Below the pieces are notes generated by a model. That model saw nothing but the letters and a program-made list of their open reading frames with translations. It did no database searches and had not been told where the DNA came from. The translations under genes were made by a program, and so were the position numbers. This document shows positions 1 to 8,388 of a stretch of 64,000 bases of DNA, one piece after another; positions within the stretch are counted from its first letter, which is position 1, and each line of letters opens with the position of its first letter. Source of the DNA: Chitinophagaceae bacterium (GTDB taxonomy: Bacteria; Bacteroidota; Bacteroidia; Chitinophagales; Chitinophagaceae); contig JAIEMK010000036.1 in assembly GCA_019752295.1 (NCBI GenBank), positions 62,001 through 126,000 of the forward strand. The letters are read 5' to 3'.

Positions 1-452
1 AAAGATGGAATGGTATTCGTACCGACGGAAGTTTCGAGCCCGCATCAATGAATTCATTTAATCACTACGCTTATGGTGCTATCGGTGATTGGATGTACCG
101 TACTATGGTAGGACTCGACACTTATACAGATGGTGCAGGATATAAACATATCAGGATACAACCGCATATTGGAGGAAATTTTCAATATGCTTCCGCAAGC
201 CTAAAAACATATTACGGAACGGTAAGTAGTGGATGGAAAATTAATTCCGATAACATCGAAATCGATGCAACCATTCCTGCAAATACACACGCTACAATTT
301 TTATACCGGCGGCTCAGGCTGCTGATATTACTGAGAGCGGACAACCCCTTTCGTTGGGGTTTACAGAAATAACTCCTGACCATACACCACACAGCATCGT
401 AATAGAGCTTGGTTCGGGAACTTACCATTTTGTAGTAAAGAAAAATAAATAG
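1..452 (+). CDS. Alpha-L-rhamnosidase (GH78), C-terminal part only
   Basis: The reading frame is already open at the left edge (first whole codon at base 3), so this is the tail of a gene that begins outside the window; the ATG at 48 is internal. The visible ~149 residues carry the end of the GH78 (alpha/alpha)6 barrel, with the family-typical stretch SMNSFNHYAYGAIGDWMY, followed by the C-terminal beta-sandwich (IRIQPHIGG, then TYYGTVSSGW). GH78 enzymes release terminal L-rhamnose from plant or microbial glycans; Bacteroidota versions are usually periplasmic or surface-located. The next gene, 27 bp downstream on the same strand, is also GH78-like, so the two probably share an operon and a rhamnose-rich substrate. 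The signal peptide and catalytic acid lie outside the window. Confidence 0.9.
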   Translation, partial: RWNGIRTDGSFEPASMNSFNHYAYGAIGDWMYRTMVGLDTYTDGAGYKHIRIQPHIGGNFQYASASLKTYYGTVSSGWKINSDNIEIDATIPANTHATIFIPAAQAADITESGQPLSLGFTEITPDHTPHSIVIELGSGTYHFVVKKNK

Positions 453-479
453 CGGGCCATCGCATTCAACAATCTATTT

Positions 480-2843
480 ATGAAGAAATTTTTTCTGGCA
501 GCAGTATTTCTCGTTTGTTTTTGGTCAATAATTGGTGCTCAGGAAACAGATTTACTGCAGCAACCATGGAAGGCTTCTTGGATAACAGTTCCCAATAGTA
601 GTGCTGATGGATATGGGGTTTATATTTTTAGAAAGACTTTTGCATTTGATTCAAAACCAAAATCTTTTCTAATTCATGTATCGGCCGATAATCGATATAA
701 ATTATTCGTAAACAGTGTAATGGTTTCGATTGGCCCAGCCCGAGGCGATATTGCGCATTGGAATTATGAAACACTCAACATTGCTCCTTATTTGCAAAGC
801 GGAAAAAACACTGTGGCCGCCATAGTGTGGAATGAAGGAGATCTGAAACCCGAAGCACAAATCAGCTTTAGAACAGGTTTTTTATTACAGGGACATGAAT
901 TAAAAGATTCGGCATTTAATACCGACAGTAGTTGGAAGTGCATGCAAGACACAGCTTTCAAGCCCCTTCCTGTAATGATGAGAACTTATTATGTTACCGG
1001 TCCGGGAGAACAGATCAATATGTTTCACTTACTAAAGGGTTGGGAAAAGAATGAATTTAACGACACTAATTGGGCAAAGGCTAAAGAGATTAGCGGTGCT
1101 TTTCCAAAAAATATATTATTGATGGAAATGCCCTTTGGATGGAATCTGATCAGTAGTTCTTTGCCTCAAATGGAATTAAAAAAACAGCGGTTACAAAAAT
1201 TGAGAAGTCAAAAAAGCAACAATGTACCCGATGGGTTTCCTTCTTTAAAAATTTCATTCACAATTCCGGCTAATTCGGTCGATACCATTTTATTAGATCA
1301 AAGTTTCTTAACCAATGCATATCCAACAATTGAATTTGCGAAAGGAAAAAATGCAAGCATTAGTCTGGGTTATGCTGAAGCCTTATTCACAAAATATCCT
1401 TCCAAAGGAAATAGAAATGAAATTGAGGGGAAATATTTTGCCGGAAGAAAAGACATGTTGCTTGCCGATGGTAGTGATGAACAAGTTTTTACATCCCTCA
1501 ACTTCAGAACCTACCGGTATCTGCAAATTTGCATCGCAACAAAAGATGAGCCGTTGATCATCAAAGACCTTTACGGTACTTTTACCGGATATCCTTTTAT
1601 ACGCAAATCAAATTTCGCCGCATCAAATCCTGAATACAATAAGATCCTCGACATCGGCTGGCTCACTGCAAGACTATGTGCTTTTGAAACCTATATGGAT
1701 TGCCCTTATTACGAGCAATTGCAGTATATCGGCGATTCGAGAATTCAGGCGATGGTATCACTTTATAATACTGGCGACGATCGTTTGGTACGCAATGCTT
1801 TAAACCAGATGAACGATTCAAGATTACCTGAAGGCCTTACCCTAAGTAGGCATCCCTCACATACGGCACAACTAATTCCTACATTTTCACTTTGGTATAT
1901 CGATATGTTGCACGACTATTGGATGTATGGAAATGACGCAGCTTTCGTAAAAAATAAATTAGTGGGAACAAGGGCTGTACTTGATTTTTTTAAACAGTTT
2001 CAAATAAATGATCGCTCTTTGAAAAATGTGCCATATTGGACTTTTACCGACTGGTGTAATACAAAGGGCTGGGAAAGAGGAAGGGCCCCAGTTGGAAAAG
2101 ATGGCTGCTCTTCGGTGTACGATTTATTATTAGTTTATACTTATCAGATGGCCGCTGATATGGAGTTGAAAATGGGAATGCATGAATTTGCAGAACAATA
2201 TCTTGAAGAGTCAAGGATTTTACAAAATACCATTCGGAAAAAATATTGGGATGCAGGAAGAAAATTATTTGCCGACAGAACAGAAAAAGATGTTTTCTCT
2301 CAGCACGCCAATGCACTTGCCATTTTAACCGGTACTGCAACAACACAAGAATCAAAAGAAATTGCCCTTAAATTGATGAGCGATAACAGCATGACAACAG
2401 CTACCATCTTTTATAAATATTATGTATACCAAGCGCTCACAAAAGCGGGCTTCGGAAATGAATATCTTAATTGGTTGGGAATTTGGAAAGAAAATATTAA
2501 AAATGGGTTGACCACTTGGGCCGAAATCTCCGACATCAATAATTCTCGAAGCGATTGTCATGCATGGGGTGCCAGTCCGAATATCGAATTTTTTAGAACC
2601 GTTTTAGGTATCGACAGCGACGCCCCATCTTTTAAGAAAGTGAAGATCATTCCACACCTAGGTGCAGAAACAAATATCAGTGGCAGCATTCCACATCCTG
2701 CAGGCACACTCAGCACCGATTATCAATTTAAAAATGGGGTATGGAATATCCGCATCGAATTGCCACAATCCATTTCGGGCTACTTCGAGTGGAAGGGAAA
2801 AAAATATCCCCTGAAAGAGGGCCAAAATAATTTCAGATTCTAA
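480..2843 (+). CDS. Alpha-L-rhamnosidase-like glycoside hydrolase (GH78 type)
   Basis: 787 residues. An N-terminal signal peptide (MKKFFLAAVFLVCFWSIIGA, cleaved before Q21) predicts export. Residues ~30-230 form beta-sandwich modules like the N-terminal carbohydrate-binding domains of GH78. The catalytic barrel spans roughly 370-690 and contains MDCPYYEQLQYIGDSR (D407, E412, D419), matching the family signature around the general acid. The C-terminus has the usual beta-sandwich (KVKIIPHLG, then GTLSTDY). The expected role is hydrolysis of alpha-L-rhamnosides. It follows another GH78 gene by 27 bp, and a GH29 fucosidase lies 5.5 kb downstream, so the region looks like deoxyhexose scavenging. 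No SusC/SusD pair is visible in the window. The GH78 fold is clear; exact linkage specificity cannot be read from the sequence. Confidence 0.88.
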   Translation: MKKFFLAAVFLVCFWSIIGAQETDLLQQPWKASWITVPNSSADGYGVYIFRKTFAFDSKPKSFLIHVSADNRYKLFVNSVMVSIGPARGDIAHWNYETLNIAPYLQSGKNTVAAIVWNEGDLKPEAQISFRTGFLLQGHELKDSAFNTDSSWKCMQDTAFKPLPVMMRTYYVTGPGEQINMFHLLKGWEKNEFNDTNWAKAKEISGAFPKNILLMEMPFGWNLISSSLPQMELKKQRLQKLRSQKSNNVPDGFPSLKISFTIPANSVDTILLDQSFLTNAYPTIEFAKGKNASISLGYAEALFTKYPSKGNRNEIEGKYFAGRKDMLLADGSDEQVFTSLNFRTYRYLQICIATKDEPLIIKDLYGTFTGYPFIRKSNFAASNPEYNKILDIGWLTARLCAFETYMDCPYYEQLQYIGDSRIQAMVSLYNTGDDRLVRNALNQMNDSRLPEGLTLSRHPSHTAQLIPTFSLWYIDMLHDYWMYGNDAAFVKNKLVGTRAVLDFFKQFQINDRSLKNVPYWTFTDWCNTKGWERGRAPVGKDGCSSVYDLLLVYTYQMAADMELKMGMHEFAEQYLEESRILQNTIRKKYWDAGRKLFADRTEKDVFSQHANALAILTGTATTQESKEIALKLMSDNSMTTATIFYKYYVYQALTKAGFGNEYLNWLGIWKENIKNGLTTWAEISDINNSRSDCHAWGASPNIEFFRTVLGIDSDAPSFKKVKIIPHLGAETNISGSIPHPAGTLSTDYQFKNGVWNIRIELPQSISGYFEWKGKKYPLKEGQNNFRF

Positions 2844-3010
2844 TCGGTGTGAATCCGCTATAACCGCGTCATCTGCTTGCCCCAAATATTTTCGTTCAAA
2901 TAGGGTGAAAACACCCCCCTTTCTCTATTGTATTTATCTGTTTCGATTAGTAATTTCAGAGAGAATTCCCACACTCCCTCCCACAACCGGTTCACTATTT
3001 ATATATTACT

Positions 3011-5239
3011 ATGTTTCATACCAATCGTTCTGGTTACTGGCTTCAAAATTTGAGAGATTGCTTATTTGTTTTGCGTGGCCTGTGGCTATTGTTATTATTT
3101 AATCTGTTAGCACTTGTTGCTTTTATTCTTATTCCGCAAGGAACCGATATACTTCTTGAGATACTCGAACCAAAAAGTTTTATTCAATCATTCCCGACAA
3201 TTTTATTGCTATGGTTCGCTCTGTTTTGCTGGAGTGTTTCTTCTGAATTCTGTACCCGCTTCTTAATTTATATGACAGATAATTCAGGACACACTTTGAG
3301 TCCGCAGAGAGTAGATGCCAGAAAAAGTAATCAGAAAAAAATTGCCCGCTTCTTTTTATATTTTCCTTTGGTGTTGGTTGCAGCGGCATTTGTAAACGCA
3401 TTTTTTCAAAATCTAAACGATATTCAAAATTCCTGGTCCCTCTTATTTCTTGTTTTACTCACCTTATTATTGCAGGCTTTTTTTTTAATGAAACTATATC
3501 GCTCTGAAAGAAAAAGCAGTAATTCAAAAATATTTCGCTGGCTGCAATTATCGGATCATGAAAAATATTGGACCTCAAAATTATATGGCATTTTTAACGA
3601 TTACCGGGTTGATCTGAATCGGAAAGAAATAGTTCATTTAAATGATGACCTCCCTAGAGAAACTGTTCTTCCGAATGGCAGTTTTATTCCTTCTGAATTT
3701 ATATTAAAGTCGCAGCCCTTTCAATTACCCGACAATAAAAATATTTGGGTATGGATGTATCGGATACCTCTGAGTTATTATAAGAACCTGATTATTCAAC
3801 TGTTGGTATTGAGTAGTGTCGCCAGTTTTCTGATTCTGATTTTGTCTTTTTCAGATATCAGCATCTATCAACATATTAGTTCCCTCGCATTAATTTGTTT
3901 TGCCTTTGCTTGCTGGCAGGTAGTTTATACCTTATTGCATTTTCTCGATAAAGCGCAACCCATTTCAAAATTAAATCTGCCCTATCGTTTCATTGTATTG
4001 CTCTGGCTTTGTTTCTGCTCCTATATCAACAACGATCATCCCGTGAGGATTATAAAAGAGCAACCTACGAAAGTTGCCGAGGCCCTGCCTGTTCATTTTA
4101 AAAAATGGTGTGAGGCAATGGCGCTGAAAGAAGATAGTATCAACAGAAAAAATATACCCGTTTTTTTTATTGCAGCCGAAGGTGGCGCATTAAGAACAGG
4201 GGCTTTTACTGCACTGTTGCTCGCAAAAATTCAGGACAGTTTTCCTGAATTTAAAAATCATATTTACTGCTATAGCAGCGTGTCGGGAGGCACGCTGGGT
4301 GTTCACTTATTTAATAGTTTGCACAAGAGCAATTACGAGCCATTTAGACAGGTAAATAGCGCCATCACTAGGCATTTCTTTGAAGCTGATTTTCTGGCAG
4401 CAGTTACCGGAAAGATGGTGTTTGCTGAAATACTCAATTATTTTTTGCCCGCATATATCAAAAATTTAGACAGGGCCATTGCTTTAGAGAATAGCTGGGA
4501 AAACAGTTGGGGTAAGGCCACGGGTGATCTTAGTGAAACCAATTTATTCAAATCTTCTTTCAATGATAATATTTGTGAAGCCGCGCCGGCTTTATTTATC
4601 AATACCGTTGAAAGCGAAACCGGATTGCCCTGCGTATGGACAAATACTAGGTTAGATAATAATTTTCCATTGTCGAATCTGCGTGACCTCAGAAATAAAT
4701 ATGGGGTTTCCATACCTTATTCTTCGGCCATTAATCTCAGTACCAGGTTCCCTTTACTCTCGCCTGCCGGAATGTTTTTGGATACAAATAGCAATTCAAG
4801 GTTTCATTATGTGGATGGTGGTTATTACGAAAACAAGGGGGAGGAAACCCTTTTGCAAGTTCTGCGCGCCATCGATTTAAAAAAATATCCTTTCGTAAAA
4901 CCTTATATCATTCAATTTAATTTTTCGCAGGATGATAGTGCGCATAAGAATATCCGGTTTGCGAATGAGATAATGGAAATCGTAAATGTTTTTGAAAACA
5001 CAAGGCTTGCAAAAGTTCAGTTGGCTACAGAAGAAATGAAAAAATTTATGAACGAGAATTTTTCGGGAAACCAAATCATTAACCTGAACCTCGACATCTC
5101 GCAGAAAAAATTGCCGATGAACTGGCTCTTATCAAAGACGGCAATGAAGCGCGTGGATTTATACACCGACTCATTAATGCGCCTCCAAAAAGATCCCCTA
5201 ACAATTAAAATACTATTCAATGCTTTAAATCATCACTAA
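3011..5239 (+). CDS. Membrane-anchored patatin-like phospholipase/acyl hydrolase
   Basis: 742 residues. The N-terminal half (to ~345) holds about seven hydrophobic segments (near 22-42, 60-78, 112-130, 140-158, 258-280, 288-308 and 322-338), so it sits in the inner membrane. The C-terminal half is patatin-like: AAEGGALRTGAF near 388-400 supplies the glycine-rich oxyanion loop, S425 in SSVSGGTLG is the likely nucleophile, and D602 in VDGGYYENKG completes the Ser-Asp dyad. The first glycine of the usual GxSxG is replaced by serine. Such proteins hydrolyse lipid acyl esters; the in vivo substrate is unknown. The gene is followed by a small lipoprotein 102 bp downstream. A second, unrelated-architecture patatin lies at 16.3 kb. 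Confidence 0.78.
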   Translation: MFHTNRSGYWLQNLRDCLFVLRGLWLLLLFNLLALVAFILIPQGTDILLEILEPKSFIQSFPTILLLWFALFCWSVSSEFCTRFLIYMTDNSGHTLSPQRVDARKSNQKKIARFFLYFPLVLVAAAFVNAFFQNLNDIQNSWSLLFLVLLTLLLQAFFLMKLYRSERKSSNSKIFRWLQLSDHEKYWTSKLYGIFNDYRVDLNRKEIVHLNDDLPRETVLPNGSFIPSEFILKSQPFQLPDNKNIWVWMYRIPLSYYKNLIIQLLVLSSVASFLILILSFSDISIYQHISSLALICFAFACWQVVYTLLHFLDKAQPISKLNLPYRFIVLLWLCFCSYINNDHPVRIIKEQPTKVAEALPVHFKKWCEAMALKEDSINRKNIPVFFIAAEGGALRTGAFTALLLAKIQDSFPEFKNHIYCYSSVSGGTLGVHLFNSLHKSNYEPFRQVNSAITRHFFEADFLAAVTGKMVFAEILNYFLPAYIKNLDRAIALENSWENSWGKATGDLSETNLFKSSFNDNICEAAPALFINTVESETGLPCVWTNTRLDNNFPLSNLRDLRNKYGVSIPYSSAINLSTRFPLLSPAGMFLDTNSNSRFHYVDGGYYENKGEETLLQVLRAIDLKKYPFVKPYIIQFNFSQDDSAHKNIRFANEIMEIVNVFENTRLAKVQLATEEMKKFMNENFSGNQIINLNLDISQKKLPMNWLLSKTAMKRVDLYTDSLMRLQKDPLTIKILFNALNHH

Positions 5240-5341
5240 AATCAATAAATATTAACACATGAATTGAGCATAACAAAAATTTGACACCAACTGAAATGTT
5301 TGTTAGCGAATTACATGTAACCAAAATCAAATAATAAACAC

Positions 5342-5815
5342 ATGAAAAAGCAGTCATTTCTAATCATTGCCCTGTCTGGATTCTTCGCCGGATGCGCAGG
5401 GGTAAAAATTTATTCTGATGCGGCATTGCAAAATAAAACCGCTATACAGTTTCACTACGCAAAACCATTTCTGCTGGTAGAGCATAATGCAAACAAAGAT
5501 GGCACAACAAAAAATTCAATCGTTTATCTTCCCGACCTGACAGAGACTTTTTATGCAAAATCAATCAATGGTTTTGGCAGTAGTGATTTAAAGTTGGCTT
5601 TTGAGAATGGATCAATTGCATCATACGGAACCAGTTCGGATAACAAGATATTATTATCAACAGGTTCAATAAGTGGTTTAATCAGCGATCTGAGTAAATT
5701 ATCAAATCCAATAGCTGACAAAAAATTAGATTCTTCAGAACCTGGTTTCGAATTATATGCGATCGAAATAAATGAGGGGAAAATGGTTTTGAAGAAACTG
5801 GCTTTAAAAAACTGA
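5342..5815 (+). CDS. Small lipoprotein of unknown function
   Basis: 157 residues. The N-terminus is a lipoprotein signal, MKKQSFLIIALSGFFAGC, with C18 as the predicted lipidated cysteine (lipobox FAGC). The remainder looks like a beta-rich periplasmic domain and shows no motif I recognise. It is 102 bp downstream of the membrane patatin gene on the same strand and ends one base before the convergent gene at 5817-6248. Its function is not known; anchoring to the outer or inner membrane from the periplasmic side is inferred from the lipobox. Confidence 0.75.
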   Translation: MKKQSFLIIALSGFFAGCAGVKIYSDAALQNKTAIQFHYAKPFLLVEHNANKDGTTKNSIVYLPDLTETFYAKSINGFGSSDLKLAFENGSIASYGTSSDNKILLSTGSISGLISDLSKLSNPIADKKLDSSEPGFELYAIEINEGKMVLKKLALKN

Positions 5816-5816
5816 T

Positions 5817-6248
5817 CTACTTTTTGATCAGCAGTTTATGAAATTTTTCCAGCTCCTTTTTTTCATCAACAGACAACTGTTCGTTGTTAGAAAACTTTGT
5901 ATGTAAAAAAATAACACGTTTATGCTGAGGATATTTTACGAGTATTTCACTCATTAATTTTTCTGATGCTTCATCTTTTTCGTACAAAGGTTTGTTTACC
6001 AGAGCTGCTGTTTTATCGCGGGTTGGTCTTTTTAAGATCTCAGCTTCCAATGTTGCCAGCCAGCTTTGTGGTATATCTATTACCCTTTGCGCTTTCAGGT
6101 ACAAACCTTCGAGCTGTTTTTTACTAAGTCCCCCCCGCTCCTCGTACTGGTGCATCAGGCTCATAATAAACAAAGCATCCGGGTTATGCTTGTAGCAGGC
6201 ATCCAAAATTTTATCGATAATATCTATTCCTTGTTTCTTTTTGATCAT
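5817..6248 (-). CDS. Conserved-looking hypothetical protein, helical
   Basis: 143 residues from the ATG at 6248 (MIKKKQGIDIID); a TTG 15 bases further out is possible but less likely. The sequence is charged, predicted mostly helical, and without signal peptide or membrane segment, so cytoplasmic. It includes a GGLSKKQLEGLYLKAQRV stretch that resembles small helical binding modules, but I do not recognise the family. It ends one base from the convergent lipoprotein gene. The upstream gene on the same strand (6331-6702) is 82 bp away, and the two may be cotranscribed. Confidence 0.6.
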   Translation of the reverse strand: MIKKKQGIDIIDKILDACYKHNPDALFIMSLMHQYEERGGLSKKQLEGLYLKAQRVIDIPQSWLATLEAEILKRPTRDKTAALVNKPLYEKDEASEKLMSEILVKYPQHKRVIFLHTKFSNNEQLSVDEKKELEKFHKLLIKK

Positions 6249-6330
6249 GGCGGCCAAACTCAATAAGAATGGAATATAAAGTTAGGTCTTGCTCTTATGA
6301 TTTTGGGAGATAATTGCGCAAGTGAATCGA

Positions 6331-6702
6331 TCAGATATTTTCTAAGATTTTTTTTGCATCAATATCCAGAATTTGTTTTACCAGCTCTGCATTTTCGGGT
6401 GTCATTTTTTCAATCATGTCAAAACTACTTTCTCTCGATTCTGCCAATGCCACTTTAACCATTACTAATTGTGTTTCTGCTTTAATAGCCCGGGTTAGAA
6501 TCAGGTCTTTTTTAGATTGTGCTTGTTGAAGCAATTTTTCGAAATTGGTAATAATTTCTATTTTGCCTTTTAACTGTTCTTCAAAAGAATTTTTTTGACG
6601 AACAAATTTCACCCGTAAAAAGAGAATGGTAATCAGTGAAGCCAAAATCGCAGAAGCTACTGCAGGCATAATTAAATTATAATCCATTATTAGGTTGTTC
6701 AT
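6331..6702 (-). CDS. Hypothetical protein with one membrane segment and a coiled coil
   Basis: 123 residues. One hydrophobic segment near residues 11-29 (MPAVASAILASLITILFL) is followed by a charged region (about 31-75) with coiled-coil heptad character and then an acidic C-terminus. This suggests a small membrane-tethered protein with a cytoplasmic coiled coil. No catalytic motif is visible. A second ATG six codons in would remove MNNLI without affecting the membrane segment. The gene is divergent from the fluoride riboswitch/antiporter unit, with palindromes at 6748-6774 between them. Confidence 0.55.
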   Translation of the reverse strand: MNNLIMDYNLIMPAVASAILASLITILFLRVKFVRQKNSFEEQLKGKIEIITNFEKLLQQAQSKKDLILTRAIKAETQLVMVKVALAESRESSFDMIEKMTPENAELVKQILDIDAKKILENI

Positions 6703-6747
6703 TAAAGGTTAAAATGAAAAACTAACAGCATGCAATACAAATTAGTT

Positions 6748-6774
6748 AGTCCTAAATTAGGACTCTCTTAGAGA
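6748..6774. promoter_or_regulatory. Two adjacent palindromes upstream of the 6331-6702 gene
   Basis: AGTCCTAAATTAGGACT (6748-6764) has perfect 8-base arms around one central A. It abuts TCTCTTAGAGA (6764-6774), with 5-base arms around one base. They lie 46-72 bp upstream of the reverse-strand start at 6702. They could be an operator or an early hairpin in that transcript. The function is inferred from position and symmetry only. Confidence 0.35.
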
Positions 6775-6926
6775 TTAGCTTCATTGGGGTCTAACCGACA
6801 ACAAATATAATTTAATAAAAGTTTAATTTCAATACCTGAAAAACTTATTTCTTAGAAAATAACATACGGCACTTGCGGTTATCTGCCGATTATGGACAAG
6901 TTTTTGTTTGTATATTCGTTTTCTAA

Positions 6927-7029
6927 GGGAAATGGTGTCTTCCAATGCAACCGTCTTTCAGAAGACTAATGGCGCCTACAAATAATTTTCGCACGATACT
7001 CAGTTATCGATAAATTAGCTATTTGTAGG
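6927..7029 (+). promoter_or_regulatory. Fluoride (crcB-type) riboswitch with translational expression platform
   Basis: The aptamer (6927-6979) matches the fluoride riboswitch architecture. P1 is GGAA (6928-6931) with TTCC (6940-6943), enclosing the 8-base loop ATGGTGTC. An AACC segment and the stem GTCTT/AAGAC (6953-6957 with 6962-6966, loop TCAG) follow, then the conserved-like TAATGGCGCCTAC. Loop bases GGTGT (6934-6938) can pair with GCGCC (6972-6976) to form the required pseudoknot. Downstream, CCTACAAATA (6975-6984) is perfectly complementary to TATTTGTAGG (7020-7029), which ends 2 bases before the start codon and contains the AGG likely used for ribosome binding. Since CC of 6975-6976 belongs to both helices, the pseudoknot (fluoride bound) and the sequestering stem (no fluoride) are mutually exclusive, predicting ON-switch control of the antiporter gene at 7032. 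Confidence 0.88.
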
Positions 7030-7031
7030 TT

Positions 7032-8387
7032 ATGCAATCCATCAAATTAAAACTCGAACAATTATCAATTGCCAACTATCTGGTAAAATGGGCCTTTCTG
7101 GTAACGCCTTTAGCAATTGCCGTAGGCAGCTTGGTAGCCCTGTTTCTATGGTTGCTAGACTATGTGACCGTTTTGCGGTGGCAAAATAATTGGCTGCTTT
7201 TTTTGCTGCCTTTTGCGGGAATCGCAATTTATTTTTTATACTTATTCTGGGGCAAAAAAACAGATGCCGGTAATAATCTGATCATCGATGAAATACATGA
7301 ACCCGATGGAGGCGTTCCCGCCCGTATTGCGCCACTGGTATTGTTTAGCACTTTGGTAACGCATTTATTTGGAGGTTCGGCGGGAAGGGAAGGCACTGCA
7401 GTTCAAATGGGCGGAGGCATGGCAGGTTTATTTGGCAGACTGCTAAAACTTAATCCGCACGACCTGCGCGTGTTACTCATGGCAGGTATTGCCGCCGGAT
7501 TTGCTGCAGTTTTCGGCACTCCTGTAACCGGAACCGTATTTGCCATGGAAGTAATTGCCATTGGTTCGATAAAATATGATGCACTGATTCCTTGCATGAT
7601 TGCCAGCCTGATTGCCGATACAGTTTGTAGCAGTTGGGGTATCCATCATACTATTTATACCATTCATTTTACAAAAAATACTGGAGTTGGATATTTCGAA
7701 ATGAATGCAATTCTAATCGCTAAAGTTGCATTAGCCGGAATTGCATTTGGATTGGTTGCATTTTTATTCGGTGAGATGCAGCACAGTATTAAAAGTTATA
7801 GCAACCAACTCATCAAACACAAATGGCTGATACCTGCACTCGGAGGTACTATTGTTATCGGGTTGAGTTATCTTTTAAACACGACTGATTATCTGGGGCT
7901 AGGTGTGAATGCACAAAACACGAGCGGCATTTCTATAGTAAATGCATTTAATGAAGGTGGCGTAAATACTTGGAGTTGGTTTTGGAAATTACTCTTCACT
8001 GTAATTACATTGGGTACCGGCTTTAAGGGCGGCGAAGTAACCCCTTTATTTTTTATTGGCGCTACTTTAGGAAATACAATCGCCTGGATAAGCGGGGCAC
8101 CCATTGATTTATTTGCAGCTTTGGGTTTTATTGCTGTTTTTGCAGGAGCCACTAATACGCCATTGGCATGTACTATTATGGGGGTGGAATTATTTGGAGG
8201 AGAACATATTGTGTATTACGCGGTGGCCTGTTTTATAGCTTATTATTTTAGCGGACATTCGGGTATTTATTCCTCACAAAGAATCGGTGTATCGAAGATC
8301 AGGTCCGAAGCGATATTGGCTCACACAACCCTAAAACAATTGAGAGATAAAAGAAAAAATAAAATTTCAAAACATCATAATAATTGA
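7032..8387 (+). CDS. CLC-family fluoride/proton antiporter (CLC-F type)
   Basis: 451 residues with the hydrophobic pattern of a CLC transporter. Motifs: GGSAGREGTAVQMGG (helix F region with the gating glutamate; GREGT rather than the GREGP of chloride CLCs) and GFKGGEVTPLFFIGATLGN (helix N region). The position of the chloride-selective GSGIP motif is instead AGNNLIIDEIHEPDGG, a substitution characteristic of the fluoride-specific branch. The family exports fluoride across the inner membrane against proton influx. The fluoride riboswitch immediately upstream (start codon 2 bases after its anti-RBS stem) makes the substrate assignment strong. The fucosidase gene starts one base after the stop codon, so some readthrough coupling is possible, though the two functions are unrelated. 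Confidence 0.92.
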   Translation: MQSIKLKLEQLSIANYLVKWAFLVTPLAIAVGSLVALFLWLLDYVTVLRWQNNWLLFLLPFAGIAIYFLYLFWGKKTDAGNNLIIDEIHEPDGGVPARIAPLVLFSTLVTHLFGGSAGREGTAVQMGGGMAGLFGRLLKLNPHDLRVLLMAGIAAGFAAVFGTPVTGTVFAMEVIAIGSIKYDALIPCMIASLIADTVCSSWGIHHTIYTIHFTKNTGVGYFEMNAILIAKVALAGIAFGLVAFLFGEMQHSIKSYSNQLIKHKWLIPALGGTIVIGLSYLLNTTDYLGLGVNAQNTSGISIVNAFNEGGVNTWSWFWKLLFTVITLGTGFKGGEVTPLFFIGATLGNTIAWISGAPIDLFAALGFIAVFAGATNTPLACTIMGVELFGGEHIVYYAVACFIAYYFSGHSGIYSSQRIGVSKIRSEAILAHTTLKQLRDKRKNKISKHHNN

Positions 8388-8388
8388 C

